NCBI GenBank assembly: GCA_014549065.1
Contig: JACDOX010000298.1
Location: 617,749-681,748, forward strand
DNA from: Cardinalis cardinalis
Lineage: Eukaryota > Chordata > Aves > Passeriformes > Cardinalidae
DNA: 64,000 nucleotides
Direction of reading: 5' to 3'
The position numbers and the translations under genes are program-made. Below the pieces are notes generated by a model. The model did no database searches. It was not told the DNA's origin and was given only the letters and a program-made list of their open reading frames with translations. Positions 37,601-49,900 of this stretch are shown here, piece after piece. Position 1 is the first letter of the stretch. Every line of letters starts with the position of its first letter.

Positions 37601-40600
37601 AGTGTCCCCAAATGCCAGGGCAAGGCATTGTTGGGGACCAGCTTTGCCCTCTAACATGTCAGAGTTGGTAGCCTATGCACATTGTGCAGGGTGGGAGCCT
37701 GCTGGCTACCCAGCTATAGCTAGTGGCCTTGGACAGCACCAGCATCTCCAGAGCCCTGTGTGAGCAGCCTGGAGCTCCATGGCCCGTCTCCACTTCCTGG
37801 AGGAGGAAATAAAAAGGGTACTTGCACCATATGACTGTGGGGTGTTGCAAGACCAGATGCTGGCAGGGAGCAGGCTAGGCACTCCATGTGTTAGGGCAGG
37901 TGGTGGCATGGGTGCCCTTGGGATGGATACTCTTGGGATGGATGAGGTGGGAAGACTCCTGCCACCACCCTCCCAAACTCATTTCAACCAGAGATCCCAT
38001 CAGAGTCAGGCATGCTGGGAAGAGGGTCTGTTGCCATGGTTGGTGCTTCACCTTCTGCCCTGGTGCCCCAAGTGGTCATCAGTTCCTAGAAGGTGTGACA
38101 TCTCCAAGTGGGTTAAATTGACACTTGGTGAGTGTTCCTTATCCTGAGAGGTCCTGTATGGTGTTGCAGCAGCAGCTCCAGCACCTCTCTGACGGCCCAG
38201 CATGGTCTCAAGCTCAACAGGATATGGCAGGAGCATGGTGGTTCCTTTCTGAACCAATATATCAGTTAGGTTAGCTTTTTTCCAGGGAAAAGGCCTTTTG
38301 CTTTAGGGTGCTTCTTGGCAATGGGATGGGTCTTTCTGCAGACCACAACATTACAGGGAAACATCCCTTCCTGCTCTGACCATGTCCAGTGCCTCAGCCC
38401 AGGGACACTGCTGGGGCTGGGGAGGGTCCCCAGTCTAGCTGTGGCTCCTGGTCTGCCAGGCTTAGTATGTCCTGGGACAGAGCAGCATCCCCTGGGGTGC
38501 TTGGAGATCTTTTGATGGGAGTCCTGGATGGAGCAGCTCCCTGGGTGATAAGGTGTTACATCTGAGCACTGTGTATGCCATGCACCCCTGGGACCGTGGG
38601 GAGAGGAGGTTGGGGTGCTGGGTGCCAGCCAACCCAATTATGTCCCAAAACCTCACTTTTTCAGCAGGGCAGGCAGCTTTGGAGCAAGGATCACCCAGCA
38701 GCCTCGTGCAGAGCTACACAGGGCAGGCATGTGGGGTAGGCACCATGGGCTCACAGGGCTGTCATTGTGTGGGGTGGTGTGGCAGAGCTCAGTGCCTGTC
38801 AGTCAGTGCCTGCAAACCAATCTCCAAATGAGGAAGCATCTTGTGTCTGCGGCGGGTGCTGGAGTGCAGTGTGAGGCAGATGGACAAGTCCTGATGGCAG
38901 AGGCGAGGGAGCAGTCCAGCCCTGTGCCCAGCTGGCACTGTACTTCAGGTAGGATTGGTGCTGGGCACTGGGGCTGGGCTGTCCATCCCATGGGGTAGTA
39001 ATGCCCTGCTGCACTGCAGGGCTCTCCCCAAAGCCTGGGACAAGTGCTGAAGGGTCTTTGGGTTGGAAAGACCCAATCACATTGGAGAGCATCCCCAGAT
39101 TTGAGCAGGATACCAAAGGTGTGGTTTGCTGACCATGCAGGCTCTTCTCCCTTGAGCAGGCTGTGCCCTGGCCATGCCACACTGCCTCAAGTGTAACAGG
39201 ATGATACAACAGTGAGGAGGAGAATGGGCAAGAGCTATGAGGTGAGGAAGGGGCAGGAGAAAGGAAGGACAAGGCTCCCAGGGACTGCCAGGCATCTTCC
39301 ATCCCTGTAGCACAGTGAGAGGCACAAGAGGGTCTGACAGGCATGGTGAGAGGCACAATAGGATCTTCAGGCTGGGCATCACAAATTCCTATAAATACCT
39401 GCAGAGCTTCAGCGCTGGTGGCAGGGACATCCTGGTGTGAACATGGCTAAGGTGGGGGCAATGTGGAGCTGGACTGCATCCCAGGAAGGCCAAGTTCCTG
39501 CCTGGCAGCACTGCGGCACACACAAAGTGCTGGCCTTTGGAGGGGCAGGGATGGCCCTGACATGCTGTCATGCAACATGGCTGTTGCAGGGGTAAGGGGC
39601 ACTCTGAGAGCTGACTGGACATCTCAGCAGTGGCTCTGTCCTGTCTCACATCAGTGTTCCCCTCAGATGGCAGCGCATGGCGTGCTGGAAACAACACCAT
39701 GCCCAGTCCCCTGCCATCTCACAGTGCTGGCGTGTTTGCTCCTCTGGTGTAGATTCAGCAGGGTCTTAGGCCCTTGTGGGTCCCAGCCAGGGCACCCCAG
39801 CTGCTGGAGCCTGGACCACAGCTCTGAGCATGGCTGTGTACACCAAGTAGGCAGAACTAGCAGCAGGGCCTGGAGCTGGCACTGCCAGTGCTAGCCAAGG
39901 GCTGGAGAGCATAGCTGGGTGCTTCCCAGAGGAGATGCAAGTGCCTGTCCCCAGTGGCTGCTCAGCCACTGCACCTGTGCCAGGGGCTGCTGGGCAGCAA
40001 ATCTAGTGAACCCTCCTACTCCATCCTACAGGGAAGCATCCAGCAGTGCCATCTGTGTCCCACAGTCATCCTCTCCATGATAAACCTTCCCTGTGGTGGT
40101 GCCAGAGCCAGCACTGACACAGGCAATGAGCCAAGGCATTCATGGGGCTGATGTGTCCAGGGAGACAGCTGCCAAAAGTGTGGGGCCCACCCTTTGTGCT
40201 GTGGTGTCTGGGCCTGCGGAAGGACCAGGGCTGTGGGAAGGCGCGAGGAAGGGAGCGGGAGTCGCGGCAGGGTCACGCGGCTTGTCTTCAGGAAGGCCAT
40301 GGGATGTGGTTAGCCACAGGCTGCACGCACAGCAGCACTGGAGTTGGCAGCACAGAACTTGTTGGCCATGGGTGAAAATGTGCTGGAGCTGCCCTGGCCC
40401 CAAAAAGTGCAGAGTGCCAGTAGCAGGGTATGGTTCCACCCGTCATGCCCCAGGGCATCCCCATCCTCTCTGGGCAGGTCCATTTATGCCAGTCACTGTG
40501 TCTCTACTTGGCTCTGCAGAAATCTTCACCAGCCACCGGCCACCCCCATCTCAGACACAACCGGGCTACCAGGATCTATCCTGCTTCTCGCCCATGGCTG

Positions 40601-43600
40601 AGCCCCTGTTCAGCAGTGGGGGGTCCCTGATGGGTGCTCAGGGTTTGCCTGTGAGCCCCGAGGCCCCACTCCTACCTGGCACCCTCCTCCAGGTGAGTGA
40701 AATCCCAGCCTGCAGCCTTTGGCTTACTGGTGGTGTACCAGTCACCCACCTTGACCCTGCCATGTCTTCTGCAGCCCAGTGGTGCCTCCCAGCTCAGCCT
40801 CCACAGCGCCTTCCTGGGCTCTGAGCTGCCCCTGGCCCCCCTGCCCCCCGAACCCCCCGACGTGGCACCCAGCAGCCTCAGCCCCCAGCTCCGACACAAG
40901 CCCACACTGCAGTACGACTTCCCTGGCAAGTGCCTCAGCCTGGAGCCACCAGCACCCCACTATGTTCCCCCCATCCCATCCTCCCGGCCACCACCGCTGA
41001 GCCTGGAACCCCCCTTCTCCCCCACCTCAGCCCCCCGCTCCAAGTTCCCCTACAGCAGTTCACCTGACCCCTCGCTTGCCACCCACCCTGACTCCTCTCT
41101 CTCAAGCCCTTGCTTTGCCCCCTACGTCCCAGGGCTGGGCTATGCCACAGGCATGGGGCCCCAGGGGTACTCCAGCCCTGCTGTCTCCCAGCTCCTACCC
41201 CCTGCCCTGCTGGGCAACCCCAGGTTTACTCCCACCAAGGGGCCACCCCAAGGTGAGGGTGGGCGGCCCAAAGTGAAGCCAAGTGGCACCAAGGCAAGGA
41301 GGCTGCCAGGACACCCCCTGTCCCACCTGCCTGAGCCCAACCCCTGTCCAAGCCAGCTCCTGACCACAGGTAACAGGGTTGGGGGGCTGTGGAGGGACAC
41401 AGGAGTGAGGAGGGGGGCATGCTGTTGTGGGGATCAGAGTGGGGACCCCATTTCTCCCTGCGATTGGGACACAGGGAATACTGGGCAGGGCACAAGGCAG
41501 TCCCCATAGTGGGGGAGTTCCAAACCCAGGGGTGAAGCCATNCCTGCAGGATCAGCCCTGGCTTCAGTGGCCTCAGAGGGAAATGCGGCCCAGCCCCAGG
41601 ACTTGGCAACAGGCACTGCTAGGAAGTTCCTAGCAGTTCCTAGAGTCCCTAGTCTGGTCTTTATGGCCCTGTTGGCACAACAGGCTGGGGGGGGTCACTG
41701 CTGTCCTGCCTGATATGCTGCCTGTGGGTGTGATGGGACGGTCCCTTGGGCACAGTTATGGCCCTCTGCTTGCTTGAGGAGGGGCTGGAGCTCCCTGCCT
41801 GCCCGAAGCTCCTGAGAACTCTCCTGTGAGGAGAACAGACTCCAGAGGTGCATCCCTGTTCTCTGGGGCAATCCAGCAGGGAAGGGGCTGCAGCAGTTCT
41901 GGTGCAGGGAGGGGCTAGCTGTCTCCTGGGGCAGGGAAGGTCACCCCAGCCCCAAGAGCCCCACACAGCAACGCCCATCTGCTTCGTGCCCCCTCAGCCA
42001 AGCAGGACCTGGCGCTGGATATCCCTTGCCCAATAGGTGTAGGACTCATGCCCATGACCCCTGTCTCCGAGGTAAGCACTCAACAACCCCCCAGGTTGGG
42101 AATTGCCTTCTCCTGACTGCTGGGGAAGTGGTGGAGATGGGTTCTGGGGGTCACATTTTGGTGTGGGCTGGACAGAAATGGAGGGAAGGAGGGGGCACGT
42201 GGCTGGGTGGCTGGGGATGGCAGGAGTTGCCTGAGTTTCTTCTTCTGTAAAACAACCAAGGCAGAGGTAAGAGACATCCCACTTGTAGACCCCCTTTTCT
42301 GGGGCATTGTGGCTGCCCCTGCAGATAGTGGCAGGGGCTGCACATCCTAGTGCAACCTGGTGTGCATGAGGTGCTGATCCCTCAACTCCCCTTCCTCTGT
42401 CTTCTCCCAGCAGCAGAGCACTGTCTCCAAAGTCCCTGCCACCTTCCTCTCCAGAATGGCCCAGATGAGCCCAGGACTGGCTCCTGGCTCCAGCAGTTCT
42501 CAAGTGTTGCTGCACGCAGTGGGCACACAGCTGGGCCCCCTGCAAGTCCCCAAGGCAGAGCAGCTGTCCCCCACCTCAGCTTGTGGTGAGTCTGGAGCAC
42601 CCCAAGGAGCTCCACAGGACGCTGGGGCTCCTGCAGAGAGCTCAGACCAAGCACTGTGGGAATTTTCATTTTGGCTGCAATCCTGGCTATTTCTATTTAA
42701 TCTGCTGAGCATGGAGGTTTCCTTCTGTGCCCCTTNACCTGCTTCTTTCTCCAGCAGCAAAAGCAGAAATAGGGAAAGACAAAAATGGAGCAAAATGTCN
42801 GACTGTGGTTTTGAAACCCCGGAGCTTGGTTTTGGAGCAAGAAGCATCCGCTTTCACCCACAGTAACCAGTGCGGCTGCGGGAAACCAGGCTCTGGTGTT
42901 GTTCCCAGTTCAGTTTGATGCTGCTCAGCACAACCTTGCTGCCCTCGCACCTCTTTCCATGCAATTTCCACCCCAAGAAATGCTGGGAATTTAAAACCTC
43001 AAATCCCAGATGTTCCCACTTCTGAACAGCTGTAAAATGAGAGGGACTTGGGATAATGTGTGCTTGGAGGCTGAAGTGGAGCATCTCCATCAGCTGAGTG
43101 GGGTGGCTTGTCCTGAGGTGGGGGCAGCACTGTGGGATGCCCCTCTCTGCCCGCCCCAGGTGCTGAGATGTCACCTTGTCATGAGTGCTGTTGCTATCCC
43201 TCTCTTCATAGCAGCACCTTCCCTTTTTCAGGCAGTGACTGGCCCAAGCCCAGGCAGGCTTCCCCAGGACCCACTGCAAGGCAGGGCACTAGCATCTCCC
43301 TGCACCAGCCTATGTCCCGTCCGGGAAGGCCTGAGTCCACCAAGGTATGGCAGAAGCTGCCAACTTCATATGCACCCCCCTTTCCTCCTCCCCCCAAGAC
43401 ACCATCCACCCTCACTTCAAGCTTTGGGCCAGCCTGTTCCCAGTGGGGCTGGTGGCCCATGGCTGTCCCTGCTGCGGGGAGGTGCCTGACGGCGCTGACC
43501 TGCAGCTGGAGAGCCGCCGCATCACACACATCTCCGCTGAGCAGAAGAGACGCTTCAACATCAAGCTTGGCTTCATCACACTGCACAGCTTGGTGAGCAC

Positions 43601-46194
43601 ACTGAGTGCTCAGCCCAGCATCAAGGTNAGAACCCAGGGCCAGCCCTGGGCATGGAGTGACGCGGCACATCACCCAGAGACACTGCATCCCTGCTGTGAG
43701 CCACAGCACAGAGTTCCTCTCCTGCACCCCAGCCTGTGGTGCAGGAGGCTGGAGCACACAGCACGCACACAGTGCGGCTGTGCGAGGGTGGTCTGGGCCC
43801 CCTTCCCCTCTCACCCCATGCCCCCCCAGGTCAGCAAGGCCACCACCCTGCAGAAGACAGCTGAGTATATCTGCAAGCTGCAGCAGGAGCGGGCAGCTCT
43901 GCAGGATGAGGCACAGCGTCTGCGGGAGCAGATTGAGGAGCTCAATGGCTCCATCAAGTAAGGGGGGCATGTCTGGGGGAGATGGGGGAGCACTGCCTGC
44001 TTTGGGGTAGCCAGGCAGGGCAAGCAGCAAGACATGGCAGGATAGCAGCAGGACATGGAAGGTCTCCCTGGAGCACCTCCCAGCTGACTGTCCCTCCTCA
44101 AACCCTCACTGTGGGAGGGCTGATGCTCAAGAGGCAGGACAGAGGCAGGGCCAAGTCCCACACCTGCCCTGGGAGGGGGACATTGGCTGGCAATTCCTGC
44201 TGAGCTTCCATAGCTCCCAGCCTCCCGAACATGGCCCCACAAAACTGGCTGTGCCCNACAGCCTGTGCCAGGAGCAGCTGCCGGCCACAGGGGTGCCCAT
44301 CACACAGCAGCGCTTTGACCACATGCGCAGAATGTTTGATGAGTATGTTCGCTCCTCCACGCTGCAGAACTGGAAGTTCTGGATCGTATCCTTCGGGGCC
44401 AGTGCCTGCTGCTCCATCTCACCCTCCACCGGAGGCACCAGGTGCTCTGGTTCATCTGCTGCTACTGGGTCTTTGGGGTCCCTCAATTTCGGGAGGCTTC
44501 GGGGACCACAGGGAGATGATTCCCAGCCAAAGTTGAATGGTGGGAACATGCTGATATTCTGTGGTTAGGAGGGATATTCTGCTCCAAGGGATCAAAAACA
44601 GTTGGTAAATGGTCCTCAGGGAGAAGGGAAGTGGAGCTAAGCTTATGGAGGGAATTGCTCTTGATGACATGGGAACTGGCTCTGAGAGGCAGCAGCCATG
44701 GATTAGGAAAGGTCCAGACACAAAGCTGTGGACATGATGGCTTGGTCTTCGTGGTTGCATGCCATACCCAGGAAGCACAGGGATGGAGAGGATCAAGGGC
44801 CAAGGAACCTGTGGGCCAAGAGCTGGATCTGTTCCTCTCTGAGCACAATTTAGCCACACTGGGACTCACTGGCAGAGCCTTTGAGGTATGTGAAATCCCA
44901 AGTGGCAGAGTGATGAAAGGCACCGCTGNTCATGGTCCCATCCAGCACAGAGCATCTGGACCAGGCAGAGGTGACTTCTGATGCAGGGCTGGGGAGCTTC
45001 TTCCTCAGGACACAGAGTATCNTAAAGCCAACATGGGCTCTAGGATATGCTTGTGGTAGAGGTATCTCTGTGGATTACTGCCTGCACAAAATCTGCAGGC
45101 TGGTCTCTGCAGGGTGGAAGCAATAGGGTAGCTTATGGGACACACTGATGTCCTGCCTTGCCCCTGATCACTTTGCTAGCTTGTTCCCTGACCTGCTCTG
45201 GAGGACATGTCTTCTGTCTCAGCAACCTTTTCTGGTAGCCCCAGCCATGACAGGGGTTTTGCATCTCTCCCACTGCCTACCCAGGTGACACTTTTGCCAT
45301 CACCCTAGCAGTTTGGGCTAGTGCCAGGTGTGGTGCTGTGCTGGGAAGGCAGTCAGCAGGTCTGTTCCATGGCCTGTCCTGCTCTCCCAGCAGTTCTACT
45401 CCATGTCCAGACAAGAAAGTCTGTCCTACTGCCATAGGAGGGTGATGCCCACACCTGGGAGGAGTGAGACCCTTGTCATAGGAAAGCTGGTCCTTAACTC
45501 CTCTGATCCCACCAGTTCAGTATCATCATCCGGCCCCTCTTCGAGTCTTTCAATGGCATGGTGTCCACAGCCAGCATGGAGAGCCTCACCCAAACATCCC
45601 TNGCTTGGCTGGACCAGCACTGCTCCCTCCCAGCGCTTCGGCCAAGTAGGTGGCCCTGTGCCTGGCAGTGGCACCCTGAGCAAGTTGGGTTGGCATGGAC
45701 TTCGAAAGGCATCCTCGAAAGGCAGAGGGGAAAAGGACAGGGGTGTCCTGGGGGATGGCAGGGCTGATCTGTNGGATGTCCTGGGGCTCCTGCTCAGTGA
45801 TTTCCCGTGCTCTGTCACACCCACGCCCCAGCTGAGCCGGAAGTGTCCCAACCCTATGTCCTGGTAGGGCAGGCTCAGCCCTCCCCAAAGCCCCTCAGCC
45901 CACCCCAAACCCACCCTCAGGGAGGGTTTCCTTCCACCGCGTCTGCTGGGGCTGTGGAAGCGACCAGTCCCACCATTCCGGGGGCTGGAACAGGGCCGGG
46001 CAGCGCCGTCTTCCCCAGGATGGGTCGCGCCTTCCAGCCCCCTGTCCCCTATCCCCGCAGCCGTCTTGAGCTCCCTGCGGCAGCTGAGCATCTCCACCTC
46101 CATCCTCAGCGACCCGGCCCGTGTCCCCGAGCAGGCGGCGCGGGCAGTGGCGGCGCTGGGACGCCCCGGCGGCGCTGGGACGCCCTCCGTCTGA
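28679..46194 (+). CDS. MLXIPL: MLXIPL (ChREBP), complete, 17 coding exons
   Basis: Glucose-responsive bHLH-ZIP transcription factor that pairs with MLX on carbohydrate response elements of glycolytic and lipogenic genes. Coding exons: 28679-28974, 34897-35003, 35147-35229, 35420-35509, 35716-35760, 36047-36245, 36901-36978, 40520-40692, 40775-41369, 41998-42071, 42411-42585, 43232-43344, 43506-43625, 43830-43957, 44262-44385, 45516-45645, 46061-46194. All use GT-AG and every phase closes, giving 887 codons (human 852). Exon 1 has an acidic Ser-Asp run, HSGHFM and the export signal DPTLTRLFECMSLEYS (84-99). Exons 2-4 hold the conserved Mondo regions (WKNFKGLRLLCWDKIRLNN, NPVCGFITPLEG, WRIYYKKR). 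Exon 5 keeps RKS, matching the PKA-site region. Exon 6 has DISDTLFTMTQ. Exons 8-12 are proline-rich. The basic region starts RRITHISAEQKRRFN (680), the zipper is in exon 14 and the C-terminal dimerisation region in exons 15-17. Ns occur at 44257 (acceptor), 43627 (donor) and 45602. Confidence 0.97.
28975..34896 (+). other. MLXIPL: MLXIPL intron 1
   Basis: A 5.9-kb intron, the largest of the gene. It holds one clear minus-oriented CR1 (separate entry). CACGTG E-boxes occur near 29201 and 34798, but neither has the second half-site five bases away that a carbohydrate response element needs. I found no alternative first exon. Confidence 0.7.
30534..30800 (-). repeat. CR1 LINE 3' end in MLXIPL intron 1
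   Basis: Minus-oriented CR1: on the plus strand 'ttgtccagggatgggacagc', 'acagggaagaatttcttccc', 'cttgtcctgtcactctaggc' and 'tttctccaggctggacaacc' in the order expected for the reverse complement. Confidence 0.93.
36979..40519 (+). other. MLXIPL: MLXIPL intron 7
   Basis: A 3.5-kb intron between the exon ending in LDDMDIS and the exon beginning EIFTSHR. No further exon in a compatible phase and no CR1 or LTR was recognised. The many open frames on both strands look like composition effects of GC-rich DNA. Confidence 0.55.
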
Positions 46195-46279
46195 CTGCTC
46201 CAGGGGCTCCGGGCTGTCCGACGGGCGCCGGCGTGGGGAGCCGGGACTGCACGAGGGCTGTCCCGCCCTGTCCCCCTGC

Positions 46280-46285
46280 AATAAA
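46280..46285 (+). terminator. MLXIPL: MLXIPL polyadenylation signal
   Basis: Canonical AATAAA 86 bases after the stop codon (TGA, 46192-46194), giving a very short 3' UTR. Confidence 0.85.
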
Positions 46286-46399
46286 GATTTGCTGTGCCAC
46301 GGACTCCGCGTGGTTCTTCAGCCAGCCCTGGCGCCGCTTTGGGCACAGCCGAGAAGGGCCGGGACTGAGGGGGGTGACACCGGAAGCCGTGAAACCCGG

Positions 46400-46800
46400 C
46401 ACTGGGAGTGGGGCCAGAGGTTGGGGGCAAGTGAAGGAAAAGGCTGTGGGAGAGGGTGGTCCAGGGCTGGGGGGAGGGGGGTGAAGGGAGGTGCGGGCAA
46501 GGGCTGGCGGGGCAGGGGGCGGGGTTAAGGTAAGAGCTGGCAGGGAGGTGATGGCCAGGGCTTGGGGGAGCAGGGACTGGAGGGGAGCCGGGGTTGGGGA
46601 GCATGAGGGCAGGGACCGGGGTGGGGGGGACGTAGAAGCTGGGATGAGAGGAGCCCGGGCTTCGTGGAAGGCACGGNCTGAGGTGCTCAGGTGCTGGGGG
46701 GAGTGTGTTAGAAGAGGGTCTGGGGGGGTTTACGGGGCTTTGTGGGAGGCTTTGTGGGAGAACAGGGACTAGGAGAGGGGGTGAGGGGTGTCCGTTGTTG
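46400..46800 (+). other. G-rich MLXIPL-TBL2 spacer
   Basis: About 400 bases between the MLXIPL polyadenylation signal and the TBL2 promoter with dozens of G runs of three or more on the plus strand. No gene is visible. The stretch has strong potential for G-quadruplexes and R-loops in the sense of MLXIPL transcription. Confidence 0.7.
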
Positions 46801-46933
46801 AATGGGGGACGGCCGGGGCGGGGCGTGCAGTACCACCGCCAGGGGCCGCCCTGCGCGTATTATCGGGGCTGCGTATGCGCACACGGAAATTTCCCCCCCT
46901 CCTGGTACCGGCCGCTGACGCGGCGGCGGGAAT
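46800..46933 (+). promoter_or_regulatory. TBL2: TBL2 CpG promoter
   Basis: GC-rich and without TATA. An NRF1-like element, 'gcgtatgcgcacac', lies at about 46871, some 60 bases before the ATG. The start of transcription cannot be placed exactly. Confidence 0.6.
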
Positions 46934-49900
46934 ATGGAGGCGGTGGCAGGGCTGGGCGGGTCGGTGCTACCGGGCGCCCTCATCGTCCTCATGCTTGTCT
47001 TGCTGCTGGCGGTCGCGCTGCACCGCTCTGCTCCGCGGGAGACCCCCACCGCCCTGCNGGACGGTAAGTACCGTGCGGACAGTGGGGCACCGGGCAACGC
47101 GGAGCGTAGCGTAGCTGAACCGTGCCCACCGACCCCTCCGCCCCCGCAGAACCCAGGGCGAACGGGCACGCCAGGCCGGAGGAGCCGCGGAAGGCGAAGC
47201 CGGCGGCGAGGGCTCGCAGGGAGAAGCCGCACCAGCACAGCTTCGCACACCGGCTGCTGGTGGCTGCCCTCAAGGTACCGCGTGTGCACGGGGCCGGTGC
47301 CTTCCCCGTGCTGATGCCAGTGTGCTCCTCGGCATCGGTGTTCCCCTGGATATTGGTGTCCCGCCGGTGCCCCGTCCCCCCCCCGGTGCCGTTGTCCTGC
47401 CGGTGTCGGTGCTGGTGTCCTTCTCGATGCTGGTGTCCTGCCTGTGCCAGTCTCCCTCTTCACCCCCCGGTGCTGGTGTCCTACTGCTCCTCCCCATCCC
47501 CTCCCGCGTCCTTCGTGATCACTCTCTGTCTGCAGGGCCACAGCAGCCCGGTCACCTGCCTGGACTTCAGCAGCAACGGCAAGTACCTGGCATCATGCTC
47601 TGAGGACCGCACGGTGCGGCTGTGGAGCACCCGGGACCTGGCAGGGCGGGAGCACCGCTGCCTGCGTGCCAACATGGGGCTGGACCACGCTGAGCTCGTC
47701 CGTCTCAGCCCCGACTCACGGTACGGCCGGACTTTGTACTGGCACCGGGATGTCCTGCAGAGCCGCCAGTCTCACGGCCAAGCCGTGGTGGGATCAGTGG
47801 TGTTGCTCTGGGATGGGTGGAGGCAGCATCTCTCNCTGGGTCATCACGATATCATTGACTCATGGCCTTTTCTGAGAGCAGCTGGCACTTAATCACAGAA
47901 TCACAGTAGTTCGAGTTGGAGGGGACCTCTGGAGTTCATCTAGTCCAGCTCCTGGTGGGTTAATGTGGTTTTCAGGGCAAATATCCCTGTGCACAGCTTG
48001 CTGCCCCCATGGAAGGTACTTGCTGACGTCACTGCCAGCTGACAGTGCAGCTGGAATGTGCTGCTGAGTCTCTCCAGTGGTCAGGGGAGCTCTTGCTGGG
48101 TGGGAAATCTGGCGGAAGAATGTCTTTTGGCTTTTTGGTTTCTTTTAGAAAGAGAAGAAGGGATCTTGTTTCCTGGTGTGGATAATAAATGTCATTCTTT
48201 TTCATTCAGTGTTGCAGTTGAGCCAACATAGGGAGAGAACTTGCTGCCCTTGTAAATATTTTTACGTGGCAGCATATCCCTTTTCCCAGGTGCCCCTGAA
48301 TGACCTGGGCTGAGCTGGGGCTCAGAGCCTCTCCCTCTACAGGGCTTTTATTGTCTGGCTGGCCAATGCTGAGACCATTCGTGTCTACAAGATGACCAAG
48401 AAGGATGATGGCAGCTTCACCTTCACTGCGACTTCTGGGGACTTCCCAAAGAAGCACAAGGCTCCTGTCATTAACATAGGGATTGCAGAGACAGGTATGG
48501 AAATGAGCTGCTCACTTCTCCAGTTCAGCTTTGATTTCCTTGTGAAGCTGCTGGATTCAAAGTGTTAGAGTTTTTGGCGTTCTCAGGGCTGTGGACAGCA
48601 CCAGTACTGAACTTTGTAGTCTGTTAGGTTTTTTTTTAACTTGATTTGCTGCCGACTGAACCAAAAGGTGTTGTTTTCACACCAATAATATCCCTGTAAC
48701 CAGCTCCCCGATATGCACAGTTTCTTAATTTACATTTTCAGGGATGCTGTTGCAAAGAGGTCTGGTCTCAATATTGAGAGGATTGCTGTTCTCTGGGCTG
48801 CCGGTCTCTCTTTAACCAGTCAGAAATCTCTCTAGTGAGTTAATATGGTCTATCTTGAACTTCTGGGATCATCTAGAACAGAGGTGGGGGTGGATGGGTG
48901 GAAATTACATTTTAGTGGTGAGGACTTGATGGATTAATGTGTCAGGTATGTGCCAGTGGCAATTGGAAGCAGATGGATGTGAGTTCACCTCTGTAATAGG
49001 AGAGCAGAGAAAATGTTAACTGAGACTGGAGCTGTGAAAGTGAAAACTTAAACCAAGTACCTGGAAGGTAAACAGGCAACTCCCTACCTGGGCTGAGGTG
49101 GCAAAGGGGAAGTGGGAGCAAGCAGCAGTCCAGCATGGGCACAACCAGCAATCATGGATCATGGTGTTGTGACTGGGATTCAGTTGCAATCCGCAGCCTG
49201 AAAGGTGCTTATCCTCAAGCTGATTTTGGGCATGCAGGTCAGATGGAGTGTTTGTTCTTGTTTGTGGCACAGCCCAGTGGGGCTGCATGTGGGGGTCCCA
49301 GCTCTGCTTGTGGGGCTCAGGGTTCTGAGTACAGGGCACACATGGGCTCAGTGCCTCCTGCCTGCTCAGGAGCCAGGGGAGTACTGAGGCATAACCAGGA
49401 GCTGAGTCTTGTGATACTGCTCTTTACGCNGTCCTAAGAGACTGATACTTCCTGAATTTTGGTGCTGCTGCTGGTTTTCTCCAGCTGCAGGGAGAGGTTA
49501 TCCTGGGGCTTCATTGAGTCTGTGGTAGTGCTAGGTCTGGGGGCTCTCCTGATCTTTGCCTATTTTTCCCCAGGGAAGTTTATCATGACAGCTTCCAGTG
49601 ACACCACCATCCTGATCTGGAGCCCAAAGGGTGAAGTCCTGGCCAGCATTAACACCAACCAGATGAACAATGCCTATGCCACAGTGTCACCCTGTGGGAG
49701 GTGAGTGACAGGCAGGATTTCAGGCTGCTCCTTCGAACAGGGATAGTATCAGTTCAGACCATTGGCAGTTAGCTGCTATTGTAATGCAACTTTCTGAGGG
49801 TTCCACAGTTTAAAAAGGTATTTTGACCTCCTAGGAGATGGAGCTGATGTGGGGTCAGGCACTCTTGTTGTGCCTTCCTGCCTCAGCGCTGCTGNTCTGG

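Noticed and set aside
40093..40824. 243-codon plus-strand open frame as one exon
   Set aside because: Only the part from 40520 to 40692 is exonic, bounded by a good acceptor and donor; the rest is intron.
43206..44030. 274-codon minus-strand open frame
   Set aside because: Antisense shadow of the MLXIPL bHLH-ZIP exons.
45426..46604. 392-codon minus-strand open frame
   Set aside because: It runs antisense through MLXIPL exons 16 and 17 and their introns; GC-rich DNA has few stops, and no known domain appears.
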